64,000 nt of DNA from Parcubacteria group bacterium (lineage in GTDB: Bacteria; Patescibacteria; ABY1; Buchananbacterales; UBA6539): assembly GCA_002687175.1 (NCBI GenBank), contig NYZP01000019.1:27530-91529 (forward strand), read 5' to 3'. Position numbers and translations under genes: made by a program. Below, piece by piece: positions 45,852 to 54,772 of this stretch; the stretch's first letter is position 1, and each line of letters begins with the position of its first letter. The notes under the pieces were generated by a model that searched no databases, was not told where the DNA came from, and worked only from the letters and a program-made list of their open reading frames with translations.

Positions 45852-46823
45852 TTATTTTTTAATTCTTTCCTTGGTTAACTTTAGACCTTCAGCTAGTGAA
45901 TATTTCGGTTGCCAATCAATTAAGCCCCGAAGTTTGTCTGAAGAAAATAATACTTTTTCAATTTCAATACGTTTACGTAAATCAGGCCACGGTTCAAATT
46001 CTACTTTAATTTGACCAAATGTTTCGGCAATGGCCTCAGCAATTTCCTTAACACTATGATGATCAGTATGAGTTGCAAAATAAGATTCCCCAAATAATTT
46101 AGAACTATGAGCTGCTTGCCATAAAATTTCGGTTGCGTCATCGACAAACATCACATTTCTAGTCTGATGGCCATCACCAAAAATTTTAATTGGTTCATTG
46201 TCAGCAGCTAAACCAATAAAATAATTTACAAAACCAAAGGCTGGATCCTTTTTGCCATAAGGACCATACAAATTGGCAAATCGTAAGACGACTGTTTTAA
46301 TATCATAAACCGTATTAAAAACTCGATAATATTTTTCGGCTACTCCTTTGTTAGTCGAGTAGATGTCTAATGGGCGCTCACCATGATTTTCATCAATCAC
46401 GTCACCAACCGCTTTACCAACAACTGTTGAGGATGATGGATAAACCACTACCGCGTCTTTGGCATGATCACGAACAGTTTCTAAAAGTTTAATGTTACCA
46501 ATGCAGTTAACTTCTGTATCAAAAACAGGATCTTTAAAAGATAAAGTGTGAGAAGTTTGGGCAGCACAATTAAAAATAATATCTTGACCAGTTACTACTT
46601 CCTGAAGTAATTTTCTATCTAAAATATCACCTTCAATAAAGGTGATTTTATCCATGACATCAGCCAAGGTATCTTTGGTGCTTAACAATTTTGGATCTAG
46701 AGAATCAACGGCAGTTACTGCAATATTTTCTTCTTGAAGTACCCGACGAACCAAGTTTGAACCTAAGAAGCCGGCAGCCCCTAAAATTAGCACTTTTTTT
46801 GGGTTTTTTAAGCTATTTTCCAT
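45852..46823 (-). CDS. NAD-dependent epimerase/dehydratase
   Basis: Extended SDR of 323 residues. VLILGAAGFLGSNLV is the NAD loop, DIIFNCAAQTSHTLSFKDP and VVVYPSSSTVVG follow, and DIYSTNKGVAEKYY holds YxxxK. RFANLYGPYGKKDP and GDGHQTRNVMFVDDA are standard for GalE/RfbB-type enzymes. First gene of the leftward 46.8-42.4 kb block, with a good promoter just upstream. Probably a nucleotide-sugar epimerase or dehydratase feeding the C-methyltransferase-like and RmlD-like enzymes. The precise substrate is unknown. Confidence 0.87.
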   Translation of the reverse strand: MENSLKNPKKVLILGAAGFLGSNLVRRVLQEENIAVTAVDSLDPKLLSTKDTLADVMDKITFIEGDILDRKLLQEVVTGQDIIFNCAAQTSHTLSFKDPVFDTEVNCIGNIKLLETVRDHAKDAVVVYPSSSTVVGKAVGDVIDENHGERPLDIYSTNKGVAEKYYRVFNTVYDIKTVVLRFANLYGPYGKKDPAFGFVNYFIGLAADNEPIKIFGDGHQTRNVMFVDDATEILWQAAHSSKLFGESYFATHTDHHSVKEIAEAIAETFGQIKVEFEPWPDLRKRIEIEKVLFSSDKLRGLIDWQPKYSLAEGLKLTKERIKK

Positions 46824-46849
46824 TTAAAATTAGTGGTTACTAATACAAA

Positions 46850-46878
46850 ATAATAACACAAAAGGTATAAAATTACAA
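46850..46878 (-). promoter_or_regulatory. promoter for the leftward epimerase/C-methyltransferase block
   Basis: On the minus strand TTGTAA (46878-46873) and TATTAT (46855-46850) are separated by 17 bases, with TG just before the -10 box (extended -10). The first gene of the block begins at 46823, a leader of about 20 bases. Confidence 0.65.
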
Positions 46879-46892
46879 GGGTTTAATGTTCA

Positions 46893-46921
46893 TTGACAAA
46901 GTCAAGTATTTTTAATAGGAT
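46893..46921 (+). promoter_or_regulatory. promoter for the interrupted phosphatase gene
   Basis: A perfect TTGACA at 46893-46898, 17-base spacer, and TAGGAT at 46916-46921. It faces rightward, back to back with the promoter at 46850-46878. A GGAGAG Shine-Dalgarno precedes the ATG at 46976, so the start signals of the broken gene look intact. Confidence 0.55.
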
Positions 46922-46975
46922 TAATTGTTGGCATTACGTCAATTTGCACCTATAAAACTCAGAGGAGAGATACTG

Positions 46976-48007
46976 ATGGAAATTACATTGTTTGATTTCG
47001 TGCTTCATGTCATGGAAGAGATTGACAAGCAACGCATTCGGCTCAAAGATCAGATCTCCCAAGCGGTTGAGTCAACTGATCGAGGTAAACAACAAGCTCG
47101 GCTGGAACAATGGATTTATGATTTTCTCAAACAAGAAGTCATGGAATCACTCAAGTCGATGAATGCGGGGGTTCGGCTCAATGCTGAAGGTTATGAACCA
47201 GTAGAAAACGGCTTACCGGTAGAACAAGTGATCAATATTGATCCTTGGGATGGCACGGCCAATGGTTGTCGCTTCATAGATGGCGGTCAGCAAATTGGCT
47301 CCTCCTTTGCGACGGTGATCTCGGTAATGCCGGAAATGGAAAATACGACGTTTGGTGATGTTTAAATCGGCGCTGGACTTGACCTTCGTACCGGACAGTA
47401 TTGGATTGCTGAAGTAGGACGAGGGGCTTTTAGTGGAATTGAGGCAGCTCAAAGATCAACAATTCAAAGATCAGAAATACAACAGCTGGCTCCAAATCCT
47501 CAGTACCACCGCCACAGTCCATTACTGGCCTCTGAGTTCTGTCGTCAGATCAATTGGCTCACTCGTTTGCTGATCAACCAACCAGTTGAATGGACCGACT
47601 GCGCTAGCAGTTTCATCAACATGCTACGGGTTGCTCTTGGTGAAACTGACTGTTTCTTCAATAATGTTTTCCCATCAATCTCCAAGGAGGGACAGCGTGG
47701 ACACGAACTTGGTGCCATGATGCCGTTCATTAAAGAACTTGGGGCTTGTGCCATTGATACCAGAACTGGTAAAAATCTAATGACAACACCTTTCACCTTT
47801 GACGGTATGACACCGGTGATGATCGGCGTTGACGAAGATACGGTCAAGTACTACAAAGAAATGATGGAGGAAAATCTTGAACAAGAAATTCAAATTTATC
47901 CTGGGCTGGCTATAAAGCTTCGAGATCTGATTCCGGCCATTCATAACGGAATTGGCACTCAGCGCTGGTCTCATCGAGATCTACCACGAGCTAAAGTCGA
48001 AGTTTAA
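46976..48007 (+). pseudogene. inositol-monophosphatase-like gene interrupted by an in-frame TAA
   Basis: One reading frame runs from the ATG at 46976, preceded by a GAGGAGAG Shine-Dalgarno, to a TAA at 48005-48007. It is broken by a single TAA at 47363-47365. The first part contains INIDPWDGTANGCRF, matching the metal-binding DPxDGT motif of the inositol-phosphatase superfamily. The same frame continues straight after the stop with IGAGLDLRTGQYWIAEVG-RGAF, the expected next strands (G-V-x-x-x-x...GxGAF), and then about 200 more residues. Uninterrupted, the protein would be about 343 residues. The composition is richer in G+C than the neighbours. Either it is a recent pseudogene, an assembly error, or the stop is read through. 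The superfamily also includes FBPase-like and PAP-phosphatase enzymes, so the substrate is open. Confidence 0.7.
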
Positions 48008-48025
48008 ACATTGTTCTTTATTTCT

Positions 48026-48053
48026 GCCATTCCATTGGAGTGGCTCTTTTTTT
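48026..48053 (+). terminator. Rho-independent terminator after the phosphatase gene
   Basis: GCCATTCC (48026-48033) pairs with GGAGTGGC (48037-48044) around a three-base loop with one G-T pair, followed by TC and seven T. It lies directly after the broken gene and before the convergent GT4 gene. Confidence 0.85.
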
Positions 48054-48056
48054 ACT

Positions 48057-49112
48057 TTAAAGTTCTAACAAAATATTTTTAAAAGTCTCACCAATCTTTT
48101 TTGATGTAATTTCTGCTTTAAACAACTGATAACCATTGTTGGCAATCTTGTCTGCGAAATCTGGATTATTTTTTAGTTCTAAAATCTTTACCGCTAAATC
48201 CTTGCCATCAGCACCCTTACAAAACAAGATATGTTCCCGGTCAACAAAAAATTCTTGCATTGCTGGAGTGTCAGCGGTGATTACCGGTTTTTTTAAAGCC
48301 ATGGCCTCAATTACTTTAAAAGCCGCAGTCATGTAGGACTTTTGAACATGGCCAAACATTCCTAAACAAATATCAGAAACTGCCATTTGCTCAGCCAATT
48401 TTTCGTACGGTAGTAGATCAATAAAGTTAACTCTGGCTAAACTGTTTTTTCTACAATAATCTATTTCTTTATGATAATTGCCCAATTTTCCAATAATATT
48501 AAAGGTTATACCTTCATTTTTTAATTCTTCGGCGGCTTTAATAATATAATCCACCCCTTGAACCGGGGCATAACTGCCGTGAAAATGGACGATAAAGTCA
48601 TCACCATCTCTTTTAATATCTCGAGGATAAAAAATATCTTCATCACAACCAATTTCTAGTCGTCTAAATTTCTTCTTTGAAATTTTAAAAGTTTTTACAA
48701 AATAATCAATATGGGTATTAGTTTCTAATAAAACTCTGTCCGGCAAAAAACTGGCCAACCAATCCATAAAATAATATTTCAAACCCCAAAAACTGTATTT
48801 TGAATGGGCCTTACGATCAAAGATAACTGAATCATATTCCGAAACAAACATGTCAATGACTAACTTTTTTCCATTTAGTTTAGCTAACAACCAAGCCAAA
48901 GGCATAATGGCATGTCCAGCAAAACCAACCACCATCACGTCATAGTTATTCTTAACAGCTTTATGTTTTTTTATTAAATCAAAATATTTCCTTTTTGATT
49001 TTAGTTCTGTCCGGCACTCGATCACTTCAATACCATTTTCTTTTAAACCCTTTATATTAATTCTATTGCGAGTATACAAAGGATCAAATGTTCCAAAATA
49101 ACAAACCTTCAT
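48057..49112 (-). CDS. family 4 glycosyltransferase
   Basis: GT-B enzyme of 351 residues. VCYFGTFDPLYTRNRINIKGL is at the start, VMVVGFAGHAIMPLAWLLAKLNGKK lies in the acceptor domain, and VHFHGSYAPVQGVDYIIKAAEEL and FIDLLPYEKLAEQMAVSDICLGMFG in the donor domain. VIEAMALKKPVITADTPAMQEFF supplies the donor-site glutamate. Last gene of the leftward 58.4-48.0 kb block, immediately after another GT4 gene. Sugar donor not predictable. Confidence 0.9.
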   Translation of the reverse strand: MKVCYFGTFDPLYTRNRINIKGLKENGIEVIECRTELKSKRKYFDLIKKHKAVKNNYDVMVVGFAGHAIMPLAWLLAKLNGKKLVIDMFVSEYDSVIFDRKAHSKYSFWGLKYYFMDWLASFLPDRVLLETNTHIDYFVKTFKISKKKFRRLEIGCDEDIFYPRDIKRDGDDFIVHFHGSYAPVQGVDYIIKAAEELKNEGITFNIIGKLGNYHKEIDYCRKNSLARVNFIDLLPYEKLAEQMAVSDICLGMFGHVQKSYMTAAFKVIEAMALKKPVITADTPAMQEFFVDREHILFCKGADGKDLAVKILELKNNPDFADKIANNGYQLFKAEITSKKIGETFKNILLEL

Positions 49113-50372
49113 CTAGTTTTTTATAATTTCTAAAAACTTATTAATGATCGCATCGTAAGTATAGTTTTCTAAAACTCTCTTCCGAGCATTGTCGCCCAAT
49201 TTCTTGGCCAAAGCCTCATCTTTTAAAATATTAATTACCGAGTTAGCCAAAGTGACTGAATCTCTAACTGGCACCACAAAACCGGTCTGACCATTAATAT
49301 TTATTTCTGGACTGGCTCCGGCATCAGAAGTAACCACTGGTACTCCACAAGACATTGCCTCAATAGTGACTTGACCAAATGCCTCCATCCAGATGGACGG
49401 CACAACAAACACGTCAGAGGCATTAATATATTTTACTAAATCCTTGAACGGTTTTTTACCAACAGCTTGAACATTATTTTGTAAGTTCAAATCACCAATT
49501 AACTTATTCATCCACTCGCTCTCTCCTCCTCCACCAATGATTACCAAATTTGAATTAGGAACTTCAGTAATAATTTTTTGCATCGCATCAAGCAAAACAC
49601 CAATGCCTTTTTCGGCAAAATTTATTCGACCAATAAATAAAACTACTTTTTCACCTTTAATTCCCAGCTCTTGCCGTAATTCAGATTTTCTATTCAACGG
49701 TTTAAATAAATCTTCTTCAATGGCCACACCTAAGTCAACCGCTTTTGTTTGATCAAGACGGAAGGCCTTACTTTCTTCAATTGCTGCTTTACTTAAAAAA
49801 ACTATTTTGTCAGCATTATCATAAATTGACTTGGCAAAAATTTGTTGAGATTTTTTATCCAATAAAAACTTTAATATTATATTAACGCCAAAATTCCGTA
49901 ATACTTTATGCCAACGACGATTAGCAAAAATTTCTTCCGGACCACGTTTAAAATGCCACTGCCAAGCAGTAATTTGCCGAAAATAAAATGGTACTCCCAA
50001 TTGCTCTTTAATTTGGGCAATAGCGTAACCGCTTTCCCTAGCCTGCCAAACATAGACTAGATCTACCGAGTTTTGTTTGACTACTTTTAAAGTTACTTTT
50101 TGGGTTTGTTTAATATAAAGCCGTCTAATAATCTTGTTAATTGGCCACAACCAAATTTTATTAACCATTAATGGCCAAAAACGGATAATTTTTACACCAT
50201 CAACTTCTTTACTGCCGCGTTTAGTCAAACTTAACCACGGACAAACCACATAGACTTGATGGCCTTGTTTAACCAACTTCCGCATTTTTTCAATAAAATA
50301 ATGATACGTTCCGAGATGTTCTCCCAACTCTTTTTCAGTACCAAATTTATAAGCCACTACACAAATTTTCAT
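49113..50372 (-). CDS. family 4 glycosyltransferase
   Basis: GT-B enzyme of 419 residues. VVAYKFGTEKELGEHLGTYHYFIEKM is at the N-terminus. The acceptor domain has a long central part with LVYVWQARESGYAIAQ. VLFIGRINFAEKGIGVLLDAM, LVIIGGGGESEWM, VQAVGKKPFKDLVKYINASDVFVVPSIWMEAFGQVTIEAMSCGVPVVTSD define the donor domain with E-x7-E. It overlaps the next upstream GT4 gene by four bases and abuts the following one. Cytosolic; donor unknown. Confidence 0.92.
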   Translation of the reverse strand: MKICVVAYKFGTEKELGEHLGTYHYFIEKMRKLVKQGHQVYVVCPWLSLTKRGSKEVDGVKIIRFWPLMVNKIWLWPINKIIRRLYIKQTQKVTLKVVKQNSVDLVYVWQARESGYAIAQIKEQLGVPFYFRQITAWQWHFKRGPEEIFANRRWHKVLRNFGVNIILKFLLDKKSQQIFAKSIYDNADKIVFLSKAAIEESKAFRLDQTKAVDLGVAIEEDLFKPLNRKSELRQELGIKGEKVVLFIGRINFAEKGIGVLLDAMQKIITEVPNSNLVIIGGGGESEWMNKLIGDLNLQNNVQAVGKKPFKDLVKYINASDVFVVPSIWMEAFGQVTIEAMSCGVPVVTSDAGASPEININGQTGFVVPVRDSVTLANSVINILKDEALAKKLGDNARKRVLENYTYDAIINKFLEIIKN

Positions 50373-51397
50373 ACAAATTGTTCAACAATTTTTTTAACTA
50401 GATTATCTAGGTTATGATTGTCTACAACTTCTTGTCTTAACTGTTTACGTAACTGAATGGCTTTATCTTTAAGATCAAATAATGATCTAATACTTTCTGC
50501 CAAAGCCTTTGGATTATTTTGTTCAACCATTAATTCTAAAGGCAAAATATTTTTAAAGGCTTCATTACTGGTTAACACTAAAGTCCCCGAAGCCATGGCT
50601 TCTAAAACCGCCTTATCAATGCTGCCCGTTCCACTAAGGTTTATAAAAGCATCCGCTATCCTTAAATAATCCGGGATTTGAGAATTTTTAATAGCCCCCA
50701 AAAAATGAACTTGCTCACTTAAATTCATCTTAGTCACCATGGTTTTAAGATTTTCTTCATAGGCCTTGTGATTCTCAAGACCTGGCTGACCAATGATAGT
50801 TAGGATAACATTTTTATCATCTAAAATATCAACGGCTTTAATCATTGTTTCATAATCCTTGGTTGGTGAAATTCGACCGATTGACATTAAATTGAATTCA
50901 TCTGTATCCTGACCATAGAAGCCGGGACTAAATTTTTCAGTATCAATTCCATGTCCGGTTATTTTTAATTTTTTGGTATCTAAACGAAAACTTTCCTTAG
51001 AAGCTGATAAAACAACATCTGCCAACTTTTCCATTTTTTTCATTTTATAATCAACTTGTTTATGCATATACCAGCTAACAACTTTTTTCTTATGTCGTTT
51101 AGCAATTGGCGCTGCTAAAATTGTATAAATTGGCATTTGATGACAAAATACACCATCCACTTCTTTAATATTTTTTTTAACCAATTTTTTAAAAGCAAAA
51201 ACTTTTAACAGTTTGCTTTGATCAGTTTTTAAATGTTCCACCTTAATATTTTCTGGTAAACCAGACGAATCCCCTTCTTGCCAAGAGATTACTCGTAGTT
51301 CTTCAACTTGTTCTCCCAATTTTTTAACCCAATTATAAATAAACCCAGCTAAATGCTCGTTACGGTCAACCTTACGAGTTATCATTAAAAGTTTCAT
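50369..51397 (-). CDS. family 4 glycosyltransferase
   Basis: GT-B enzyme of 342 residues. MITRKVDRNEHLAGFIYNWVKKL starts the acceptor domain and VDGVFCHQMPIYTILAAP follows. The donor domain shows LMSIGRISPTKDYETMIKAVDIL, LTIIGQPGLENHKAYEENL, VHFLGAIKNSQIPDYLRIADAFINLSGTGSIDKAVLEAMASGTLVLTS. The donor-site segment reads SIDKAVLEAM, consistent with the family. It overlaps the NUDIX gene upstream by four bases. Donor unknown. Confidence 0.9.
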   Translation of the reverse strand: MKLLMITRKVDRNEHLAGFIYNWVKKLGEQVEELRVISWQEGDSSGLPENIKVEHLKTDQSKLLKVFAFKKLVKKNIKEVDGVFCHQMPIYTILAAPIAKRHKKKVVSWYMHKQVDYKMKKMEKLADVVLSASKESFRLDTKKLKITGHGIDTEKFSPGFYGQDTDEFNLMSIGRISPTKDYETMIKAVDILDDKNVILTIIGQPGLENHKAYEENLKTMVTKMNLSEQVHFLGAIKNSQIPDYLRIADAFINLSGTGSIDKAVLEAMASGTLVLTSNEAFKNILPLELMVEQNNPKALAESIRSLFDLKDKAIQLRKQLRQEVVDNHNLDNLVKKIVEQFV

Positions 51398-51942
51398 TGT
51401 TTTTTTAAAAATTCTAAACCTTGTTTAACTACTTCTAAACTATCAACTGCATTATAATATTTTAGTTCTGATAATTTAGTAACGTCATGCCATTCAGGCA
51501 TATCTGCATAATATTGTTCGTTTTCATCAAAATGTTCCTTGGAAAGTTCTCCACCAACTTTTTTAACCAAATAGTAGATTAAAACACAATTCCAGTACAC
51601 ATCATCCTTTATTTCCTTTGGCGTTTGAGCTGGATGGAAAAAAGACGTTGTACAATAGAAAGGTTTTATAGGCTCAACTTTTACCCCGGTTTCCTCAAAA
51701 AACTCTCTTTTTAAGGCTTCATCAACTGTTTCATGGATATGGACACCTCCACCAGGAAAATCATAACCATCCCACTGTTTAGAAAGTAATATTTTATTAT
51801 CTTCAAAAAGCAATCCGTAGATTGATGGACGGAAAGTCAATTGACTAGCGTCCACTTCATAATTTTTACCATCATGATCATGACAAATTATTTTCTTTCC
51901 GCCCGAGGCGGACCCGCCTTCGGCGGGCATGTTACTTTTCAT
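51394..51942 (-). CDS. NUDIX hydrolase with a palindrome-encoded N-terminal insert
   Basis: Protein of 182 residues. The Nudix box reads G-x5-E-x7-REFFEETGV (in GGGVHIHETVDEALKREF), with a preceding FPGGG. It hydrolyses a nucleoside-diphosphate-linked substrate, possibly a sugar nucleotide such as GDP-mannose or ADP-ribose, which would fit the locus. Residues 5-15 (MPAEGGSASGG) are encoded by a GC-rich palindrome at 51898-51930 that is foreign in composition. The ATG at 51942 is chosen because AGGAGA lies seven bases upstream. The second methionine (codon 5) also begins inside the palindrome but has no such site. It overlaps the upstream GT4 gene by 11 bases. Confidence 0.87.
   Translation of the reverse strand: MKSNMPAEGGSASGGKKIICHDHDGKNYEVDASQLTFRPSIYGLLFEDNKILLSKQWDGYDFPGGGVHIHETVDEALKREFFEETGVKVEPIKPFYCTTSFFHPAQTPKEIKDDVYWNCVLIYYLVKKVGGELSKEHFDENEQYYADMPEWHDVTKLSELKYYNAVDSLEVVKQGLEFLKKQ
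51898..51930. repeat. GC-rich palindrome inserted in the NUDIX coding sequence
   Basis: CCCGCC-TTC-GGCGGG at 51913-51927 is a perfect hairpin. A second arm, CCGCCCGAGGCGG at 51899-51911, can fold on itself (CCGCC/GGCGG around CGA). The 33-base block is almost pure G+C in an AT-rich region and adds about 11 residues (MPAEGGSASGG) in frame. It looks like a small mobile palindrome tolerated in a linker. Confidence 0.75.
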
Positions 51943-53026
51943 TTACAATCTCCTGCCAAAAATTAATTATCTTATTGGTATTATCACCATACTTTTCCTT
52001 AACCAACTTCCGACCATTCTCCCCCATCTCTTTGGCTTTGTCTGGATTGTTTAAAAGATATAAAATTTTATCAGCTAAAGCTTGGGCATCACCAATAGGT
52101 GCTAAGTAACCATTTACTCCATCTTGAATAATTTCCTTTGCTCCGGTAGTAGCCGTAGAGACAACTGGTTTTCCAGCAGCATTTGCCTCTACTAAAACTT
52201 TACCGAAGCTTTCAGACGTAGAGCTTAAAACAACAACATCTGACATAGGGTACCACTTTTCAACTAATACTTTTGATGACTTATTTGGTTGTGATATGAA
52301 ATTTAAATTAGCTGGAATGTCCATTATCTTGTGAAGGTCTGCGCCAATCTGTCTAAAATCAATATTTGATAACTTACTATCAACTATCTCAAAAGCTTTA
52401 AGCAAAGTTTGAAAGTCTTTAACTTTATCATAACGTCCAACATGCAAAACCATTTTATTATTAGGATTTTTTTTACTACTAACATTTTGATACTTTTCTA
52501 AATCAACCGGGGTTGAAATAACTTTAACTAATTTATTTTTTAATTTACTAAACTTTTCCTTTTGACCTTGACTCATCACTCGAATAGCATCTGCTTGTGG
52601 CACAACTTTTTTAGACATCTTTAAAAATAACCAGTTAAATTTATTTTCCTTTAACCAATTGGGGTTGTCCCAGAAGTCACCATGAAAATGAACTAGTAAT
52701 TTTGTATTAAATAACTTTTTTAATTTAACGCCGACTAATCCAGTGACAAATGGTTCTTGAGTGATAATTAAATCGTACTTGGTTTTGTTAAACAATTCTT
52801 TGCCAATTTTTATAGCGTCAAAATAATATTTTAACTTACTTAATGAATTAGTCGGATAGGAGTTCACCTTGTCTGATATTTTATAATTAGTAAAACCGGT
52901 TGGTGAAAAAACTACAATATCAAGCTGATCAACGTACTGCCCATATTTCTGATGACGTTCTACAACATCACCTAATTGACCATTACCTAAAAGACCTTTG
53001 TCTAAACTGATCATTAAAACTTTCAT
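51932..53026 (-). CDS. family 4 glycosyltransferase
   Basis: GT-B enzyme of 364 residues. ISLDKGLLGNGQLGDVVERHQKYG begins the acceptor domain and LLVHFHGDFWDNPNWLKENKF follows. The donor domain has MVLHVGRYDKVKDFQTLLKAFE, the rather short FISQPNKSSKVLVEKWYPMSDVVVLSSTSESFGKVLVEANAAGKPVVST, and NGYLAPIGD. The donor E-x7-E is SESFGKVLVEA. It overlaps the NUDIX gene by 11 bases and follows the Dpm1-like gene by two. Donor unknown. Confidence 0.92.
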   Translation of the reverse strand: MKVLMISLDKGLLGNGQLGDVVERHQKYGQYVDQLDIVVFSPTGFTNYKISDKVNSYPTNSLSKLKYYFDAIKIGKELFNKTKYDLIITQEPFVTGLVGVKLKKLFNTKLLVHFHGDFWDNPNWLKENKFNWLFLKMSKKVVPQADAIRVMSQGQKEKFSKLKNKLVKVISTPVDLEKYQNVSSKKNPNNKMVLHVGRYDKVKDFQTLLKAFEIVDSKLSNIDFRQIGADLHKIMDIPANLNFISQPNKSSKVLVEKWYPMSDVVVLSSTSESFGKVLVEANAAGKPVVSTATTGAKEIIQDGVNGYLAPIGDAQALADKILYLLNNPDKAKEMGENGRKLVKEKYGDNTNKIINFWQEIVNEK

Positions 53027-53028
53027 AG

Positions 53029-53733
53029 CTATTTAATCCCTAGTCTTAATTTAAAAATGGTAATAAAAAATTTTATAATTTCTTTAAGGGAAAATTTAGA
53101 TTTACCAAACTGACGGTCATTAAATATGATAGGAATTTCTTTAATTTTCAACTGCTTTTTTTCACAACGATAAATTAACTCCTCCAAGAAGGAATAACCA
53201 TTGCTTTTGACGGTAAACAGCTCTAATTGAGGCATAATTTGGGCTTTATAGGCCCTAAAACCGGTGGTGACGTCTTTGGTCTTAATCCCTAGAATAAATC
53301 GTGTCAGGACCATTGCGGTGTTGCTGGCCAGTTTCCTGGTTGCTCCCCAACCAACGATTTGACCTCCAGGCACTCGACGTGAACCAATTATCACGTCATA
53401 GCCCTGTTGAATCTGATTTATCATTTCAGGAATCACTTTTGGCTGATGAGAAAAATCAGCATCCATACTGATGATAATATCTGCTTGATGTAATAATGCT
53501 TCTTGGAAACCAGCCATGTGAGCACTGCCATAACCCCGCTCCCCTTCTCTAACTATTAAATGGACTGAACTGTGCTGAAAATTTTCTTGAACTATTTGGG
53601 CTGTACCGTCTGGTGAATTGTCGTCAACCACCAAAATTTCTAAGCCAGCGATATTCAAAGCTAAAATATCAACCAATAACTGCTTAATATTTTCTTTTTC
53701 ATTATACGTGGCAATAACAACAAAAGTTTTCAT
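53029..53733 (-). CDS. polyprenol-monophosphomannose synthase-like GT2 (Dpm1 type)
   Basis: GT2 enzyme of 234 residues without membrane helices, closely matching Dpm1/Ppm1. VVIATYNEKENIKQLL, LVVDDNSPDGTAQIV, RGYGSAHMAGFQEAL, ISMDADFSHQPKVIP, VIIGSRRVPGGQIVGWG and KTKDVTTGFRAYKA are the canonical segments. It transfers mannose (or another hexose) from GDP-sugar to polyprenyl phosphate in the cytosol. The product would be a donor for the GT-C enzymes at 19178, 24346, 59650 and 62058. The adjacent GDP-mannose 4,6-dehydratase-like gene supports GDP-mannose use at this end of the locus. Confidence 0.9.
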   Translation of the reverse strand: MKTFVVIATYNEKENIKQLLVDILALNIAGLEILVVDDNSPDGTAQIVQENFQHSSVHLIVREGERGYGSAHMAGFQEALLHQADIIISMDADFSHQPKVIPEMINQIQQGYDVIIGSRRVPGGQIVGWGATRKLASNTAMVLTRFILGIKTKDVTTGFRAYKAQIMPQLELFTVKSNGYSFLEELIYRCEKKQLKIKEIPIIFNDRQFGKSKFSLKEIIKFFITIFKLRLGIK

Positions 53734-53743
53734 TGAAATATAA

Positions 53744-54721
53744 TTAAACTCTTTCCCGCCAATAATTTAACATGTCCACTAAAGTTTTATCTAGATAATT
53801 AATTTTTGGCTCCCAACCAGTGGCTTCTTTAAATTTAGTATTGTCACCGCTTAAAATTAAAACGTCTGACGGACGCATCCGGGCTGGATCTTCTTCAACT
53901 TTTATTTCTTTATTAGTTGATAAGGACAACAGTTTATCTAGAACCTGTTGAATGCTGTGAGTTTGGCCAGAACACATATTGTAAGCTTCACCGGGCTTAC
54001 ATTTATCGGTGGCTACCCAATAAGCCTGAACAATATCTCGAACATCAGTAAAATCTCTTTTGGCTTCCAAATTACCAACCTTAATCACTGGGTCTTGTTT
54101 GCCTTTTTCAATCTTGGCAATCTGCTGAGCAAAATTACTGTCCACAAAAACTTCCCCTCGTCTTGGGCCACTATGATTAAAGGCTCGGCTTCTAATAACT
54201 CTTATTTTATATGAATTCCAGTATTGATAGCCCAGTAAATCTTGACAGACTTTACTAACACCATACGGTGAAAGTGGCCTCAATGGATTGGTTTCTTTTA
54301 TTGGAACTTCGTTTTCATAAACTTTACCGTATTCTTCTGAAGAACCAGCGACTAGTATTACCGGATCATAATCACTATTTTTTGATTTAACTTTTTTAAT
54401 TGCTTCTAACATATTGGTTTGACCAGCAATGTTTAAAGTTAGGGTTTCCACCGGTGCCTCCCAAGACGCTGGCACATAACTCTGTGCCGCCAAATGAAAA
54501 ATTTTGTCCGGTTTAATCTCATCAATCACTTCATAAACATTATGAGCATCTTTAATGTCACAATCAAAATACTTTACATTGTCTTTAAGGTGCTCAATAT
54601 TTTCTGTTTTACTTCGCCATCGTTTGATACCAAAAATTTCTACTTCCGGAAATTTTTCTAAAATATAATCTGCTAAATGACTGCCCGCAAAACCGGTGAT
54701 TCCTGTTATTAATATACGCAT
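53744..54721 (-). CDS. GDP-mannose 4,6-dehydratase-like enzyme
   Basis: Extended SDR of 325 residues. LITGITGFAGSHLA is the NAD loop. IFHLAAQSYVPASWEAPVETL, LVAGSSEEYG, PLSPYGVSK (Y153, K157), RSRAFNHSGPRRG and KVGNLEAKRDFTDVRD are all typical of GMD and the related RMD reductase. GMD makes GDP-4-keto-6-deoxymannose, leading to GDP-fucose, GDP-rhamnose or GDP-perosamine. Which follows is unknown, but perosamine would need a DegT aminotransferase, present at 13566 and 40723, and formylated perosamine would fit the formyltransferase. RMD is the alternative. Confidence 0.87.
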   Translation of the reverse strand: MRILITGITGFAGSHLADYILEKFPEVEIFGIKRWRSKTENIEHLKDNVKYFDCDIKDAHNVYEVIDEIKPDKIFHLAAQSYVPASWEAPVETLTLNIAGQTNMLEAIKKVKSKNSDYDPVILVAGSSEEYGKVYENEVPIKETNPLRPLSPYGVSKVCQDLLGYQYWNSYKIRVIRSRAFNHSGPRRGEVFVDSNFAQQIAKIEKGKQDPVIKVGNLEAKRDFTDVRDIVQAYWVATDKCKPGEAYNMCSGQTHSIQQVLDKLLSLSTNKEIKVEEDPARMRPSDVLILSGDNTKFKEATGWEPKINYLDKTLVDMLNYWRERV

Positions 54722-54772
54722 AAGATTATTAGGTAAATTTAATTAATGTTAAATGCTTAAGGGTAAAAAAGA

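Noticed and set aside
47567..48007. Separate gene starting at a TTG after the interrupted phosphatase segment
   Set aside because: It is in the same frame as the upstream half, lacks a ribosome site, and the family strands continue before it; it is better read as the distal part of one broken gene.
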